Shown: one piece after another, positions 12,560 to 23,216 of the stretch
Position numbering within the stretch: position 1 is the stretch's first letter
How the letters are laid out: each line of letters begins with the position of its first letter
Source: Otatea glauca
Lineage: Eukaryota > Streptophyta > Magnoliopsida > Poales > Poaceae
NCBI GenBank assembly: GCA_036346275.1
Contig: CM070722.1
Span: forward strand, 67,059,524-67,123,523
Length of the DNA: 64,000 bases
Reading direction: 5' to 3'
The notes under the pieces: model-generated
What the model was told of the DNA's origin: nothing
Seen by the model: the letters and a program-made list of their open reading frames with translations, nothing else
Databases searched by the model: none
Made by a program: the position numbers and the translations under genes

Positions 12560-13130
12560 TGAAAGAAGCCGGAGAAGAGGAGAGGGTGAATACCGCATAA
12601 TCTAACACTGTATCTTTTTTTTAAAAAAAAAAAGACAAAAAAATTGACCATGAGTTTTAAGATTTACTGTAGAAAGAGAACAACGGTTAAGCTACAAACG
12701 CATACACACACTCATACAAACTTCAGTGGGGCCCGCATAACAGTCTCACCGTCTCGCACCCCTCACTAGGGCAAAGGGAGAGGACCCAGAAAAGGAAAGA
12801 AGTAAAAATAAGCGGACACACGCCCCCCTTTTCTTGATACTCCTATATTCCTTTCTTACTTATGCCTGTCCCCTCCTTACCGCAGTCGAATTGCTCCAGG
12901 TGGGACCAGAAGATGGCGGTACATATCAGTGAGTGGGTGTCCAGTTACAAGTGCGGTTATACTGTAGTAGCAAGCCCTCTTCTTTTGCAAGAACCAAGCA
13001 ATGCGAAGCAACCCCTACACCACTAGCTAGCTGTGCTGGAATAAAATTGAAATGAGTTGATTTTAAGCGAAACACACTTAAGCTCAAGACTTAATAACAA
13101 AATTACTTATAAACTACAAATAAGAATTAT
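11471..13130. other. Intergenic DNA, no gene seen
   Basis: No exon or RNA gene was supported. The stretch contains a TA microsatellite (annotated separately) and, near 12630-12700, a segment distantly similar to one near 13690-13760. Confidence 0.45.
12514..12557. repeat. (TA)n microsatellite
   Basis: An uninterrupted run of about 22 TA units. It produces spurious Tyr-Ile frames on both strands. Confidence 0.95.
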
Positions 13131-13475
13131 AAGATGGCCCTAAATCAAGATAAGTCAATTACGAACCAACTCGATTTTGCTCCATAGCCAGCTCTGTCTA
13201 CTATAACAAAACAAACGTTTTGTTTTTTTACTGGGTGTTATATTTTAAAGAGTTCATTCTTGCTTTAAAAAAGGTGGTAAGACCAAAGGTGTTATATTTT
13301 AAAGAGTTCATTCTTGCTTTAAAAAAGGTGGTAAGATGGCCCTAAATCAAGATAAGTCAATTACGAACCAACTCGATTTTGCTCGATAGCCAGCTCTGTC
13401 TACTATAATACTGGGTGTTATATTTTAAAGAGTTCATTCTTGCTTTAAAAAAGGTGGTAAGACCAAAGGTGGACA
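13131..13475. repeat. Nested tandem duplication
   Basis: A segment beginning AAGATGGCCCTAAATCAAG occurs at 13131 and again at 13333, almost unchanged. A shorter unit beginning GGTGTTATATTTTAAAGAG occurs three times, at about 13236, 13289 and 13417, each followed by a TTCATTCTTGCTTTAAAAAA stretch. The copies differ by very few bases, so the event is young. The second long copy lacks a short segment around the ACAAAACAAACGTTTTG stretch at 13206. Nothing here codes. Confidence 0.9.
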
Positions 13476-14026
13476 TTCTCCGTTGCACATGTTAATTTAT
13501 ACGGTTGAAGATTTGTAACGAGCTACGACTTTACATTATATATAGGAAACCAAAATAGAATTATACCGCTTTTTTCACGAGGGACATTACATGACCACCT
13601 TAACAGTAATTCTCGGAAAAATTACAACCCTGACATATATATTAGCCTTCCAAGGTCATTAGCCTGATAAGTGATATAAGCCACGACTAGACTTTTTTTC
13701 TTCTGAAATAAAATTGGCTATGAGCTCTAGGATTCACTGGAAAGGAAAATGAGCACCCGAGACATTCCTAGGACCGATTGGGGGGAGAGGTACCCGTCTA
13801 CAGGCCAAGAACGCACATCTATTTTCATGTTGAAAAGCTAGTTTCTTTGAAAATCAAACATTTCTTATCTAAAAACTTTAGCATTTAAAGTATCTATAAC
13901 CACACAAATAAAGCTAATTCATCTTCACATGGAAGCTGTCGATCTAATCTCTAAATTTAGCTTAATTAGGACCACAATTAGGCACTAGAGATAAGGATAT
14001 TATGAACGAAAGCATGTGAAGAGGGG
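13476..14026. other. Intergenic DNA, no gene seen
   Basis: AT-rich sequence without a supported gene or complete element. Confidence 0.45.
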
Positions 14027-14034
14027 AACGTAAG

Positions 14035-17000
14035 CAAGGTTTTAAATTTCGTTTTCGGACAACAATACGAAGACGACCGAAATTCAAAATTTCGGCTAAA
14101 ATCCAGACAATATTCAAAAGGCAAAGTTGAAATTCGGTAAATTTGAAACCGAGAAAACCGTTTTTTTGTTGCATTTTGGTGATTTTCAACCCCGCGTGAA
14201 ATGGTCTCCCGAGACTACAAAAAGTTGAGAAAAAATATGAAAAAATTATGCAAGTATTTATCTACATTTTCTATCTGTTTGAGTGCAAAATATTTAGAAT
14301 TTGTACATAAAATTCTCAAGTTAAGGTTTAGACCGAAATACATCATGTAAGGCTAAAATCCAAGTTAGGGTTAGGGTTTAGACCAAAATTCAAGTTAGGG
14401 TTTAGGCCGAAATACAATTTAAGACCGAAATCTAAGTTAAGTTTTAGGGTTTAAGCCGAAATACATCATTTAAGGCCAAAATTCAAGTTAGGGTTTAGGT
14501 TTAGGGTTACATAATTTGTATATGTATTTTTTTCAAACTATTCACGTGTATTCCTCAGAAAAAGCATTATAATTCTCCACAAAAAATTGGTGCGAAATCT
14601 GGTCCAAAGACTATACAAACTGGTAAAAAAACCCAAAATTTACCAAAATCACTGTAGCAAACCTAATTTTCAAAAATAAATTATTTCGTAGTGACTTGAA
14701 ATCTTGTCCCTAGCTGTCGAGATTTCCGAAATTTGGGCGAGATTTTGAACCCTGATGGCTTGTTTGGATGTTAGGGGAGAAATCTCAGGGAATAAAATCC
14801 CAAGGGGAATTTGAAGAGCACATAGAATCCATCTCATTCCCATAGGGAAATATCCCTCCTGAGAAATTTTCCTTGCCACCATTTGGAAGACATGGGATAA
14901 AAATCCTGGGTATTAAAAAAATCAGAAAAAATGCAAAATATATAATGTATCCTCTATTTTGCTAGTATATTGCATAGAAGTGGCTTGAGAATTGAAATCA
15001 CCACTTACACGGGTAACTCAGTAGTCTACCCATTAAGATATACATTGGCAGCTACAAAATTAAAGGCATGCCTGTCTAAAAGTCCATTGCTACATATTTT
15101 AAGTCATGGCTAAGTTTTGAAACTTGTGTAGTTGTCATCATCACACATAAGCTGGACACTTGTAATTATTACATTTCAGAATGGTTTTAGAAGAAAATAA
15201 AAATGGATGATAGTAGTCAGCTAGACATTGCATTTCCCCCAATCTTACATATTTCCATCCAACAATGGATCCACAGCCAACATAAAAGATACCAAAAACA
15301 ATATTCATTCATGTGATCCTCCTTTACTTCAGCAGTAACATTGACATTGCCCATAACATATATGAGTTAAAGGCAAAGAATCCATAGAAAAGCAAATAGG
15401 AGCAACACAGTCTAATGGATCTAATGATCTTGTCAATAGAAATGATCTGGTTGTCAATAGAAATGATCTGTAGATTCAATATTGGGAAATCTATGTGGTA
15501 GTGAACAAGAAGAAAGCATCTATTGCTGAACTTTGGGAGATCTAGGAATAACAGATCTAGGAGAACAAGACCAGTAACCAAAACCCTAAGCAACTTAAGG
15601 AGCAACAAAAATAGTGTGTATTAAGTACTCAACTCACCACAATCATGTGTAACAGTTGCTAGCCCTACCATATGAAGAATATTCTTATATACACCATAGA
15701 GGCTTAAAAGGTAAACTATTGTATAGTTGTCAGGTAAATTGACAGCCTTTGCAAAAGTATCCAATTACACTCACTCATTACTTGAGCCTTAATCATAAAG
15801 CACAGTTCACTTAAACTCCTCAAACAGATGTACAAGAGATTCCTCAAGAATTCTCCTTAAAAAAGAATAATTCCTTAAGAAACCTGGCACCCTGCATTTA
15901 AGTGAAGCAACGAATTGTATGTAATACAAGTAACAACTTAGAATCAAATAACTTCAGTCTTCCACTGAATGAATATCAAAGTTCAGAAATGGCAATAACA
16001 GCTACAAATCAGGCCTAAAGCATGTGCTCCCAAACAGTGGCGAAGAATGGATTTTTCAATCCTAACAATAGTTCAGTTAAGTCTCCAATGGAGGCTACAA
16101 GCACTTATATACAAAGTGCTTCACCATAGACCATTCAAGCTGTTCAGATCAACAACGAAACAAATAGGAATCTCATTGTGAACCCGTATCGATTTCTTCA
16201 TCACAAGGAAACAATATACTCATGTCTTAAAATGGACTAACTGTTTCATCATAGTGCAGTTTGTGTTACTAAAGTTCTAAATTATGTTTTTATCACCAAA
16301 CCAGCATCACCACATAGCTAAATTTCTATCGGATGTACGTTAATTTCAGATGGAACGTTACAATCCTTACGCTAATGTTGGCTCGACTGGCACCACTACT
16401 TAGTTGATACTTTTTTCCCTATGAGATTTTAAAGGTTACTGGTTGAAAAATATCTTAAAACCATAAATCACATGTTAACTCTATCTTCCAAGAAATACGA
16501 TTCTTGATTTCAAACTTTCGATCCAAGAAACCATGCATCCATCCAAGGTCACCACTCTCTGGCTTGTCTCACCAACACTACAGCCAACCAGAATTGGACG
16601 AAACCAACATAGTTACATGTGTGTTCTTCAATCTAAGAAATACCCTGTGTTTTTTTACCACAACAAAATAATCTGATTGAATAAAACTATAACAAGTCAG
16701 ATCTACCAACAAATAAGCACAAATCCAACTACACTACCATGCGATTTGAGGTAAAGAATAAGGATTTAGGATCCATACCTTCGATTCCCGCACGAACTTC
16801 ACAGTAGCATCCTCTTTCTTCAGGTCGTGGTGCCCTCCTTGCTCTCCCTCCTCTCCCAACATGCAGATCTGAGAGAACCCCTCCTCTTCTCCTTCATAGG
16901 CATCTAGAGCAGCAGATCTAAGACAAAGCCGACAACATAGAAAAAGAGGAAGAGAAGGAGGAGTTCACAAGATGGCAAAAGACTTCACCGGTGAGGGAAG

Positions 17001-17334
17001 CGGAAGCAGTTGCGAGCGAGAGAGGAGGAGGCGACGCAACGGGGATGCAGTCATGACGGAGGCGGAGGGTAGGAGGAGGAGGCAGTCGTGATGGAGCGTC
17101 GTCGAGACGAGGGAGCGGTCGCGAGAGGAGGTGACGCGACAGGGAAAGCTAGCCCGACGTAAGGAGATGAGGATTATTCCCCTGCGGAAACAACGTGGAT
17201 TGGGCCAAGACATCCTCGTCTCATGGGCATCCAAATGTACTTTCCACCGGACCAGAGGAAACTAGTCCAGTGGGTTTTCATCCCCGGGAATGGGCCGGGA
17301 TCCCGGCCAGGATTGGGGTATCCAAACAAGCCCG
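14035..17334. mobile_element. Composite non-autonomous DNA element with 8-bp target duplication
   Basis: The block is bracketed by identical octamers AACGTAAG at 14027-14034 and 17335-17342, the target length of hAT transposons. It contains two parts. The first, 14035 to about 14754, has imperfect inverted ends (CAAGGTTTTAAATTTCG at left, a TTGAACCCTG end at right) and internal TTAGGGTTTAG-rich repeats. The second, about 14757-17332, has inverted ends GGCTTGTTTGGAT and ATCCAAACAAGCC. Neither part carries a transposase. A GC-rich stretch at 16800-17230 has an open minus-strand frame of 89 codons but no recognisable domain. The order of insertion is not resolved. Confidence 0.65.
14330..14510. 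repeat. Interspersed TTAGGGTTTAG-type telomere-like motifs
   Basis: A degenerate unit of about 40-50 bases containing CAAGTTAGGGTTTAG followed by a CCGAAAT-type stretch recurs four to five times. The core resembles the plant telomere heptamer TTTAGGG, but runs are only one to three heptamers long and are separated by other sequence. It is an internal repeat of the composite element and not a telomere tract. Confidence 0.6.
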
Positions 17335-17474
17335 AACGTAAGAGAAAACCAGCCTTTCACCGACCATTCTCTTAGTACGGAAAGCACACAAAAAAAGCAG
17401 AAACGAGAGGACTAGAATGCAAAACTGAAACCAAAATAGAACTTGTCCTTGTTGGCCTAGCTTTCATATAAGCC

Positions 17475-17868
17475 TAAGGGTGGAAAAAAACTCGAAACTC
17501 GTGAGTTAAATGAGTACTCGCAAACTCGGCTCGACTCGGCTCGAACTCGTTTCTTAATGAGTCGAGTCGAGTCGAGTTATGATTTGAACTCGTTTCTATA
17601 ACGAGTTAAATGAGCTAACTCGCAAGTTAAACGAGACAACTCGTGAGTTTAACGAGTCCTCCAAATCGGCAAGTATAACTGTATATATGTGAGGCGAGGA
17701 TGATAACACATAGCATACTGTATAGTCTCAACAGCAATCCTCCTCTCAGATGGCAATATCGAGTTTAACAAGCCAACTCACGAGTTTAACGAGTCGAGCC
17801 GAGCTGAGGTTTGAACTCGTTAAGATAACGAGTTACGAGTAGTCGAGTTAGCTCGATATCCACCCCTA
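17475..17868. mobile_element. hAT-type MITE in the LPEAT2 core promoter
   Basis: The ends are TAAGGGTGGA at left and the reverse complement of TAGGGGTGGATA at right, flanked by perfect 8-bp duplications TATAAGCC at 17467-17474 and 17869-17876. Subterminal DNA is packed with ACTCG/CGAGT-rich repeats. There is no coding capacity. The right-hand duplication is itself the TATA region of the adjacent LPEAT2 gene. Confidence 0.85.
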
Positions 17869-17993
17869 TATAAGCCATAACTCCTCTCCTCCGCTCATTC
17901 CTCCCTCCCTCCCTCGCTCCCTCCCTCCGTACTTTTTAACCTTCCGCTTTCCGCCGTCTCCGCGCGCCTCCGCCCGCCGCCGCCGTCTCATCC
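17867..17993 (+). promoter_or_regulatory. LPEAT2: LPEAT2 core promoter and 5' leader
   Basis: TATATAAG at 17867-17874 lies about 120 bases before the start codon. It is followed by a strongly pyrimidine-rich leader (CTCCCTCC repeats at 17900-17930), typical of grass core promoters with a Y patch. The first two bases of the TATA octamer come from the end of the MITE and the rest from its target duplication. A transcription start near 17900 is inferred from the usual 25-35 base spacing. Confidence 0.6.
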
Positions 17994-20900
17994 ATGGCCT
18001 CTCCAAACCCTAACCCTAGCCCCACATCCCTCTCCACGCCCCTCCTCTCCGACACCATCAGGCCCACCTGCGTCACCAACGGCCACGCGCACCGCCACGA
18101 CGACGACGACGATTCCCTCCCCACCGCCGCCGCGTCGTTATGCGACGGTGGAAACCCGTTCGCTTTCCTCTCGGAGGATCGGCCGCAGCGGCCACATGCG
18201 GCGTCCCCGGCCGACCCGTTCCGCAACGGGACGCCGGCGTGGGGCGACGCGTACGGGTGGGCCAAGGCGCTGCTGTGCGCGCCGGTCGCGGCGGTGCGGC
18301 TGGTGCTGTTCGGGCTGGCCATCGCGGTGGGCTACGCCGCCACGTGGGTGGCGCTGCGCGGGTGGGCTGACGCGCAGGGGCGGCCGCGGGAGGGCGCAGG
18401 GCCCATGCTGGCGTGGCGGCGCCGGCTCATGTGGATCACGCGGATCTCCGCGCGCTGCATCCTCTTCTCCTTCGGGTGAGTAGCTGATTACTACTTGGAT
18501 CGTTAAACGCGATTAGCTATTTGAATCGAGTTTGGATCGGTAGGAGATAAGAAAACGGCTTCGCTTTGATTTGATCTGATCTGAACATCTGGCGACGGAT
18601 TGGTTGCTGGTCAATTAACTTTCGAATTTAGAGGTTAGATTTGGGTTGCGAGATGAGGCGTACGGAAACTGTGGATGGATGACTCGATCGCGAGATGAAT
18701 TTGGTTATTTGCGGCACGTGTGGGCGGGCGTGGCAATGATTTGTTTGGTGGGGTGACGCTGTATGGAAGGTGAAGCTCCGTCCGTGCGTGAGATGTTGTT
18801 TGTATGGATGGACCTGTCTGCACTTGTTGCGGCTGGGAAGAGACCGACAGCAAGGTATCAGCCTTCCTGAAAACTGATGTTTGTACTAAAGGGGCGTTCG
18901 GTTAGCTTCCCTTGGAATTGTAGATGCTCCAAGTTCAGGAATTCACCCAGCACTGAATTCTGTTGTGCCCCGTACGTCGCTGGGAATTGCTCAATTGCAG
19001 ATTTTGATACAAGTGTTAACACCTTCAAAATGAGAGAGGTGAAAAGAAGGGGGGCAATTTTTAAGGGCAGGTGGTGACTGCTGAGGAAGCACACAAATAC
19101 CTTGCTTATCTACATTCCAGAAAAGTTTGCCTCTGCAATAAAATAAAAAGGCAACTGTCAGAATATTGTCGTTTTTGTATTGGTTTACACAGTTACGCAA
19201 GAATTGCAGTCATTTAGTTTAGACTTCAGAGCATGCAGAATGCTCACATGCGGTTTCTAACATCGTCCTGTTTTTGTGTTGTCTGACCTTACAAGTGTTT
19301 CGTTTTACATCATTTTGGATACTACAATTTGGTTTGGACCATGCTCCAAATGTGCTGGTTTCTCACTGGCATATGGAATCTTAAAAAAAATCATTTGGAC
19401 AACCCCTTTTGCTGCTTGATTGTGCAGCTTATGCTAGGTTTTGAGTTTTTGACTGCATACTGTTTGTCATAATTTCTCTTCTTGCAATGCTAGTGTGCTG
19501 TCTGATCGTTGCTAACCACTCGTTTTCTATGTCAGGTACCATTGGATCACAAAGAAAGGAAAGCCTGCGCCCAGAGAGCTTGCGCCTATAGTCGTTTCCA
19601 ATCATATATCGTACATAGAACCCATATACTTCTTCTACGAATTGTTCCCGACCATTGTTTCTTCTGAGTCGCATGATGCCATACCATTTGTTGGAACAAT
19701 CATTCGAGCAATGCAGGTATATGCCTTTCCATTTTCCTCTTAAAGCATCTCAATTTGAAAGTTTCCTGCAAGTGTCAAATTTACCACAAATGCGTACCTA
19801 TCTTCCAGGTTATATATGTTGATAGATTCTCTCCAGCTTCAAGGAAGGCAGCTGTGAATGAAATAAAGGTTAGAATGGTTCCTCTCAGCCCCATGGTTAC
19901 TCTGCATTCTTTTAGTTAATTATATCAAATTGCTTGCGTGGTTTTTTGATAAAGTCATGATGTTCTTTTTTTTAAGAAGAAACGGTAAAGTCGTGGTGTT
20001 AGGCATGCTTTTATTTGGTAACATCTCATATCCTGTTGCTTTCTCTTGTTTATAGCTGTTAGGCTGTCAAATTTTCATTACTTGACACAGTTGACTTGTG
20101 GTATAGAAACGATAACAAGAAGAAAAGAACACAAGCAGGTGCTTGCAATCGCCATTTTTGCAGCTTTTTTTTACTGTTGTCTATAATGTACATCATAATT
20201 GATTCTAAAAATTAGCACCATGCAACTCATCCTAGAATAGAATACAAGCAACATGATTGTCTACTAGTTATCTTGTTCATATGGTACATACGCTCTAGGA
20301 TGTGCTTTCAGAGAAAGGCAGCTTGCAATAGCTTTCCACGCGTCCTGCTATTCCCTGAAGGCACCACAACAAATGGGAGATTCCTGATTTCATTCCAACA
20401 CGGAGCATTCATACCTGGCTACCCTGTTCAACCTGTTATTGTCCATTATCCACATGTGCACTTTGATCAATCATGGTAAGTTTCTCTATAGAAAGGGATG
20501 CTTCTTTTGTTGCCTCAATGCCGTTTTATTTATGTTTGTGCTGTGTTTCAGGGGAAATATATCCCTGGGAAAGCTCATGTTCAAGATGTTCACCCAGTTT
20601 CACAATTTCATGGAGGTATGCATTGCTTGCTGAGCTCGGGCTAGCAAGAGTCTCATCTTTCATGTCTTTTGCCTGTAACTACTTAAATGATAAGCTTATT
20701 GTATGATTCACATAATTTACAGATAGAATACCTCCCTGTTGTTTACCCACCTGAGATTAAGCAAGAGAATGCCCTTCACTTTGCAGAGAATGTAATTTTT
20801 CTTAACTCAAATAAATTGCACATTCAACATCTTGTGCTTTCTTTACCAATGTAATAGTAGCATAGTTACCAGATTCGCTGTAAACCCCTGTGAATCGCGA

Positions 20901-22619
20901 ATCAAATTCGTTGAATCCAAACCGGTTTAGGGTACGGGGTTATGTTCACGGTGAAAATTGGAAGAAAAAAGTGGCAAACTGCGAACCCGAATCCCGTACG
21001 GCAATTCGAACGAACCGCGTTTCTGGTAACTATGAATAGTAGCATTACTTTCTTACACTTATTTAATTTTGCAGACCAGCTATGCTATGGCACACGCCCT
21101 TAATGTTGTACCGACTTCTTACTCATATGGCGATTCAATGATTCTGGCACGAGCAGTGGAAGCTGGAAAGGTAAAAAGGCTATTTATAGCATGAACTTCA
21201 CCCCGAATTCATGTACCATTGCTTTAACCTTTGTTTGCTGGACTACCAACCAACTGGAACCTTCCAAAATTCCAAACACAAACAATTAATTGGAAATGGG
21301 TGTGTCTTCCTCCCTCGAGTAGGATTTTGATCTCTGAATAAGCTGAGTTCTCCATTTGCAGGCGAATTGCTCAAATTACATGGTGGAAATGGCTTGGGTA
21401 AAAGAAGTAAGTCTTTCCTAAATTGCACCATTGGCATGTGCTTGCCAATGAAAAAATTACATGGGACTAAGAAGCTATGTTATTAGTGAAGTGAATAAAA
21501 TGTTGTGTTACGAACTGGGTTAGCGCATGATTTCCTATGTGTTTGGAATATCCCTTTAGATGAAGCATAATCCATGATTGTGATATTTTATTTTTCATGC
21601 TCTATGCGGCGTTTTCTTTTGCATGTTGGCCCTTTTCTAAGCATCTTGCATAATGCTTCCAGCAGCGTAGTATTTGATTTTTGTATACACCTTTTCAGAC
21701 GTATGGTGTAAGCACATCAGAAGCAATGGAACTCTTGGAATACTTTTTGGCTATGAAACCAGACAACGAGTAAGCCCCTCATCTTCCATTAACGGACGAC
21801 AGTCATGCTTTACCTGTGGCAGGTTTACGTCGTTAAGGATGGCTATAAGAATGCGGCATCTCATCATTTTCTGTTTACGAGCAAACATGTCTACCTGGTT
21901 CTATTATTCCATAAAGTGATGATAAATGACATGGATTAACCCTGGCAGTGGACATGTGAAAGCGCAAGATTTTTGGGCTCTTTTTGGCCTAGATTGCAGT
22001 CCCGTATGCAAGAAGGTACTGGCATTCTTCTCCTGTAAATGCCATCGATGTTAAGTGAAGCCATGCTGTTGGCTGAATTCCTACATATTCTTTTCAGATA
22101 TTCCGCTGCTTGGATTTTGAAAGGAAGGAGTCCATTACATTCCGTCAGGTGAGGTATTAACTTGAATGCGACCAATCTCATAGCTTATGCCTTGCACATG
22201 TGTTTACCACATACTAACGCGCTAGTATGGTGTGTGCAGTTCTTGATTGGGTGCGCGCACCTCAGGAAGCAGCCGTCGTTTGGGGGTGCCTGCGAAACTG
22301 CCTTTGAGAAGTGCAGGGATCTGGAAACATCTGACATCTCCCGGGCGCAGCTAGCCGATGCCCTGCGGTCGAGCGTGCTTCTGCTACCTGATGACGGGGT
22401 ATGTCGGTTCGCCGTAACGCTGGCCTAATGCTCTTGACATGATCGCCGTGCTCTGACTCTGATGCATCTCAGATGCTGAAGCTATTCAAGACGTTTGACG
22501 TTGACGACGACGACAAAATCAGCAAGGATGACTTCACGGCTTGCCTTGCGAGGCTCCCTTTCATGATCGCCCTCTTCGCCGGCCCCATCAACGGGGAAGT
22601 TTACATCGAGATAGTTTGA
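17994..22619 (+). CDS. LPEAT2: Lysophospholipid acyltransferase LPEAT2 (acyltransferase plus EF-hand)
   Basis: Family role: acyl-CoA-dependent acylation of lysophosphatidylethanolamine and related lysolipids at endomembranes. Thirteen exons: 17994-18475, 19536-19716, 19809-19868, 20312-20475, 20552-20615, 20723-20791, 21075-21170, 21362-21406, 21699-21769, 21949-22015, 22098-22148, 22240-22398, 22473-22619. They sum to 1656 nt, giving 551 residues, with GT/AG at every junction. Residues 1-85 are a disordered N-terminus with an Asp run. One membrane segment covers about 92-121. Acyltransferase motif I is NHISYIEP with His184, so the usual HX4D is HX4E here, as I recall for Arabidopsis LPEAT2. 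The FPEGTTTNG motif is at 255-263. The C-terminal half carries EF-hand-like sequence with one clear loop at about 512-523 (DVDDDDKISKDD). No frame damage is seen. A MITE sits in intron 6. The gene converges with the MINDY gene, with 597 bases between stop codons. Confidence 0.95.
20861..21034. mobile_element. hAT-type MITE inside LPEAT2 intron 6
   Basis: The 174-bp element has perfect 13-bp inverted ends (CATAGTTACCAGA and TCTGGTAACTATG) and perfect 8-bp target duplications AATAGTAG (20853-20860, 21035-21042). It is non-coding and lies between the donor at 20792 and the acceptor ending at 21074, about 40 bases from the latter. The perfect ends suggest a recent insertion. Confidence 0.9.
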
Positions 22620-23216
22620 TGATTTGATGGTTGTATTGTATCGCCGGAATGCCTCCGTTTATTTTATCGAGGAAGACCAAAACCGAGCGTATTAATCCTG
22701 CGTTGCACAATTCAACGGGTATTTATTTATAGATAGAAGTGCTGTCAGGTATACACACTGGAATGGACCCTGCCCTGACAGCGTCGGTCGAATTGGATAA
22801 GAGAGCATTTTGGGTAGATAATGTTACACGAGTTTTGGGTGGATAATGGAACTTACCCAACGTACGAGTACCACGGTTTTGTATGTTTACAATAGAGATG
22901 TAGTAGTCTAAAGCCGAGTTGAGCGCATGTATCGTGTATGTGCAAGCATCCGCAGGAGAGTCACGCACACGAGGGCAAGGTGGGGGATGATATGAATCAC
23001 CAATCACATTGACAGCGTCTGTTCTGTTTTTATGTCTTTATGACTTTCTGAGAAGGTTATATACACCAGGGAAAACAAAGAAGAAGAAATGAAGTGAGCT
23101 CAAAATGGGAAAAGGAAACGGAGGCTGCCGTGCCGCCACACAAGACAAACAAGATCTCTCTTTACAGTATATAGTGCTTCTTGTCCCTTCCTTTTCTGTT
23201 CTGTTCCAAGATATCT
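22620..23216. other. Convergent intergenic region (3' UTRs)
   Basis: This holds the 3' ends of LPEAT2 (+) and MINDY (-). No further gene is seen. Exact polyadenylation sites cannot be fixed from sequence alone. Confidence 0.6.

Noticed and set aside
12404..12651. Tyr-Ile repeat proteins on the minus strand
   Set aside because: They are translations of the TA microsatellite.
16965..17234. 89-codon minus-strand gene
   Set aside because: It lies inside a non-autonomous element and is Arg/Leu/Ser-rich with no domain. It is kept only as a note on the element.
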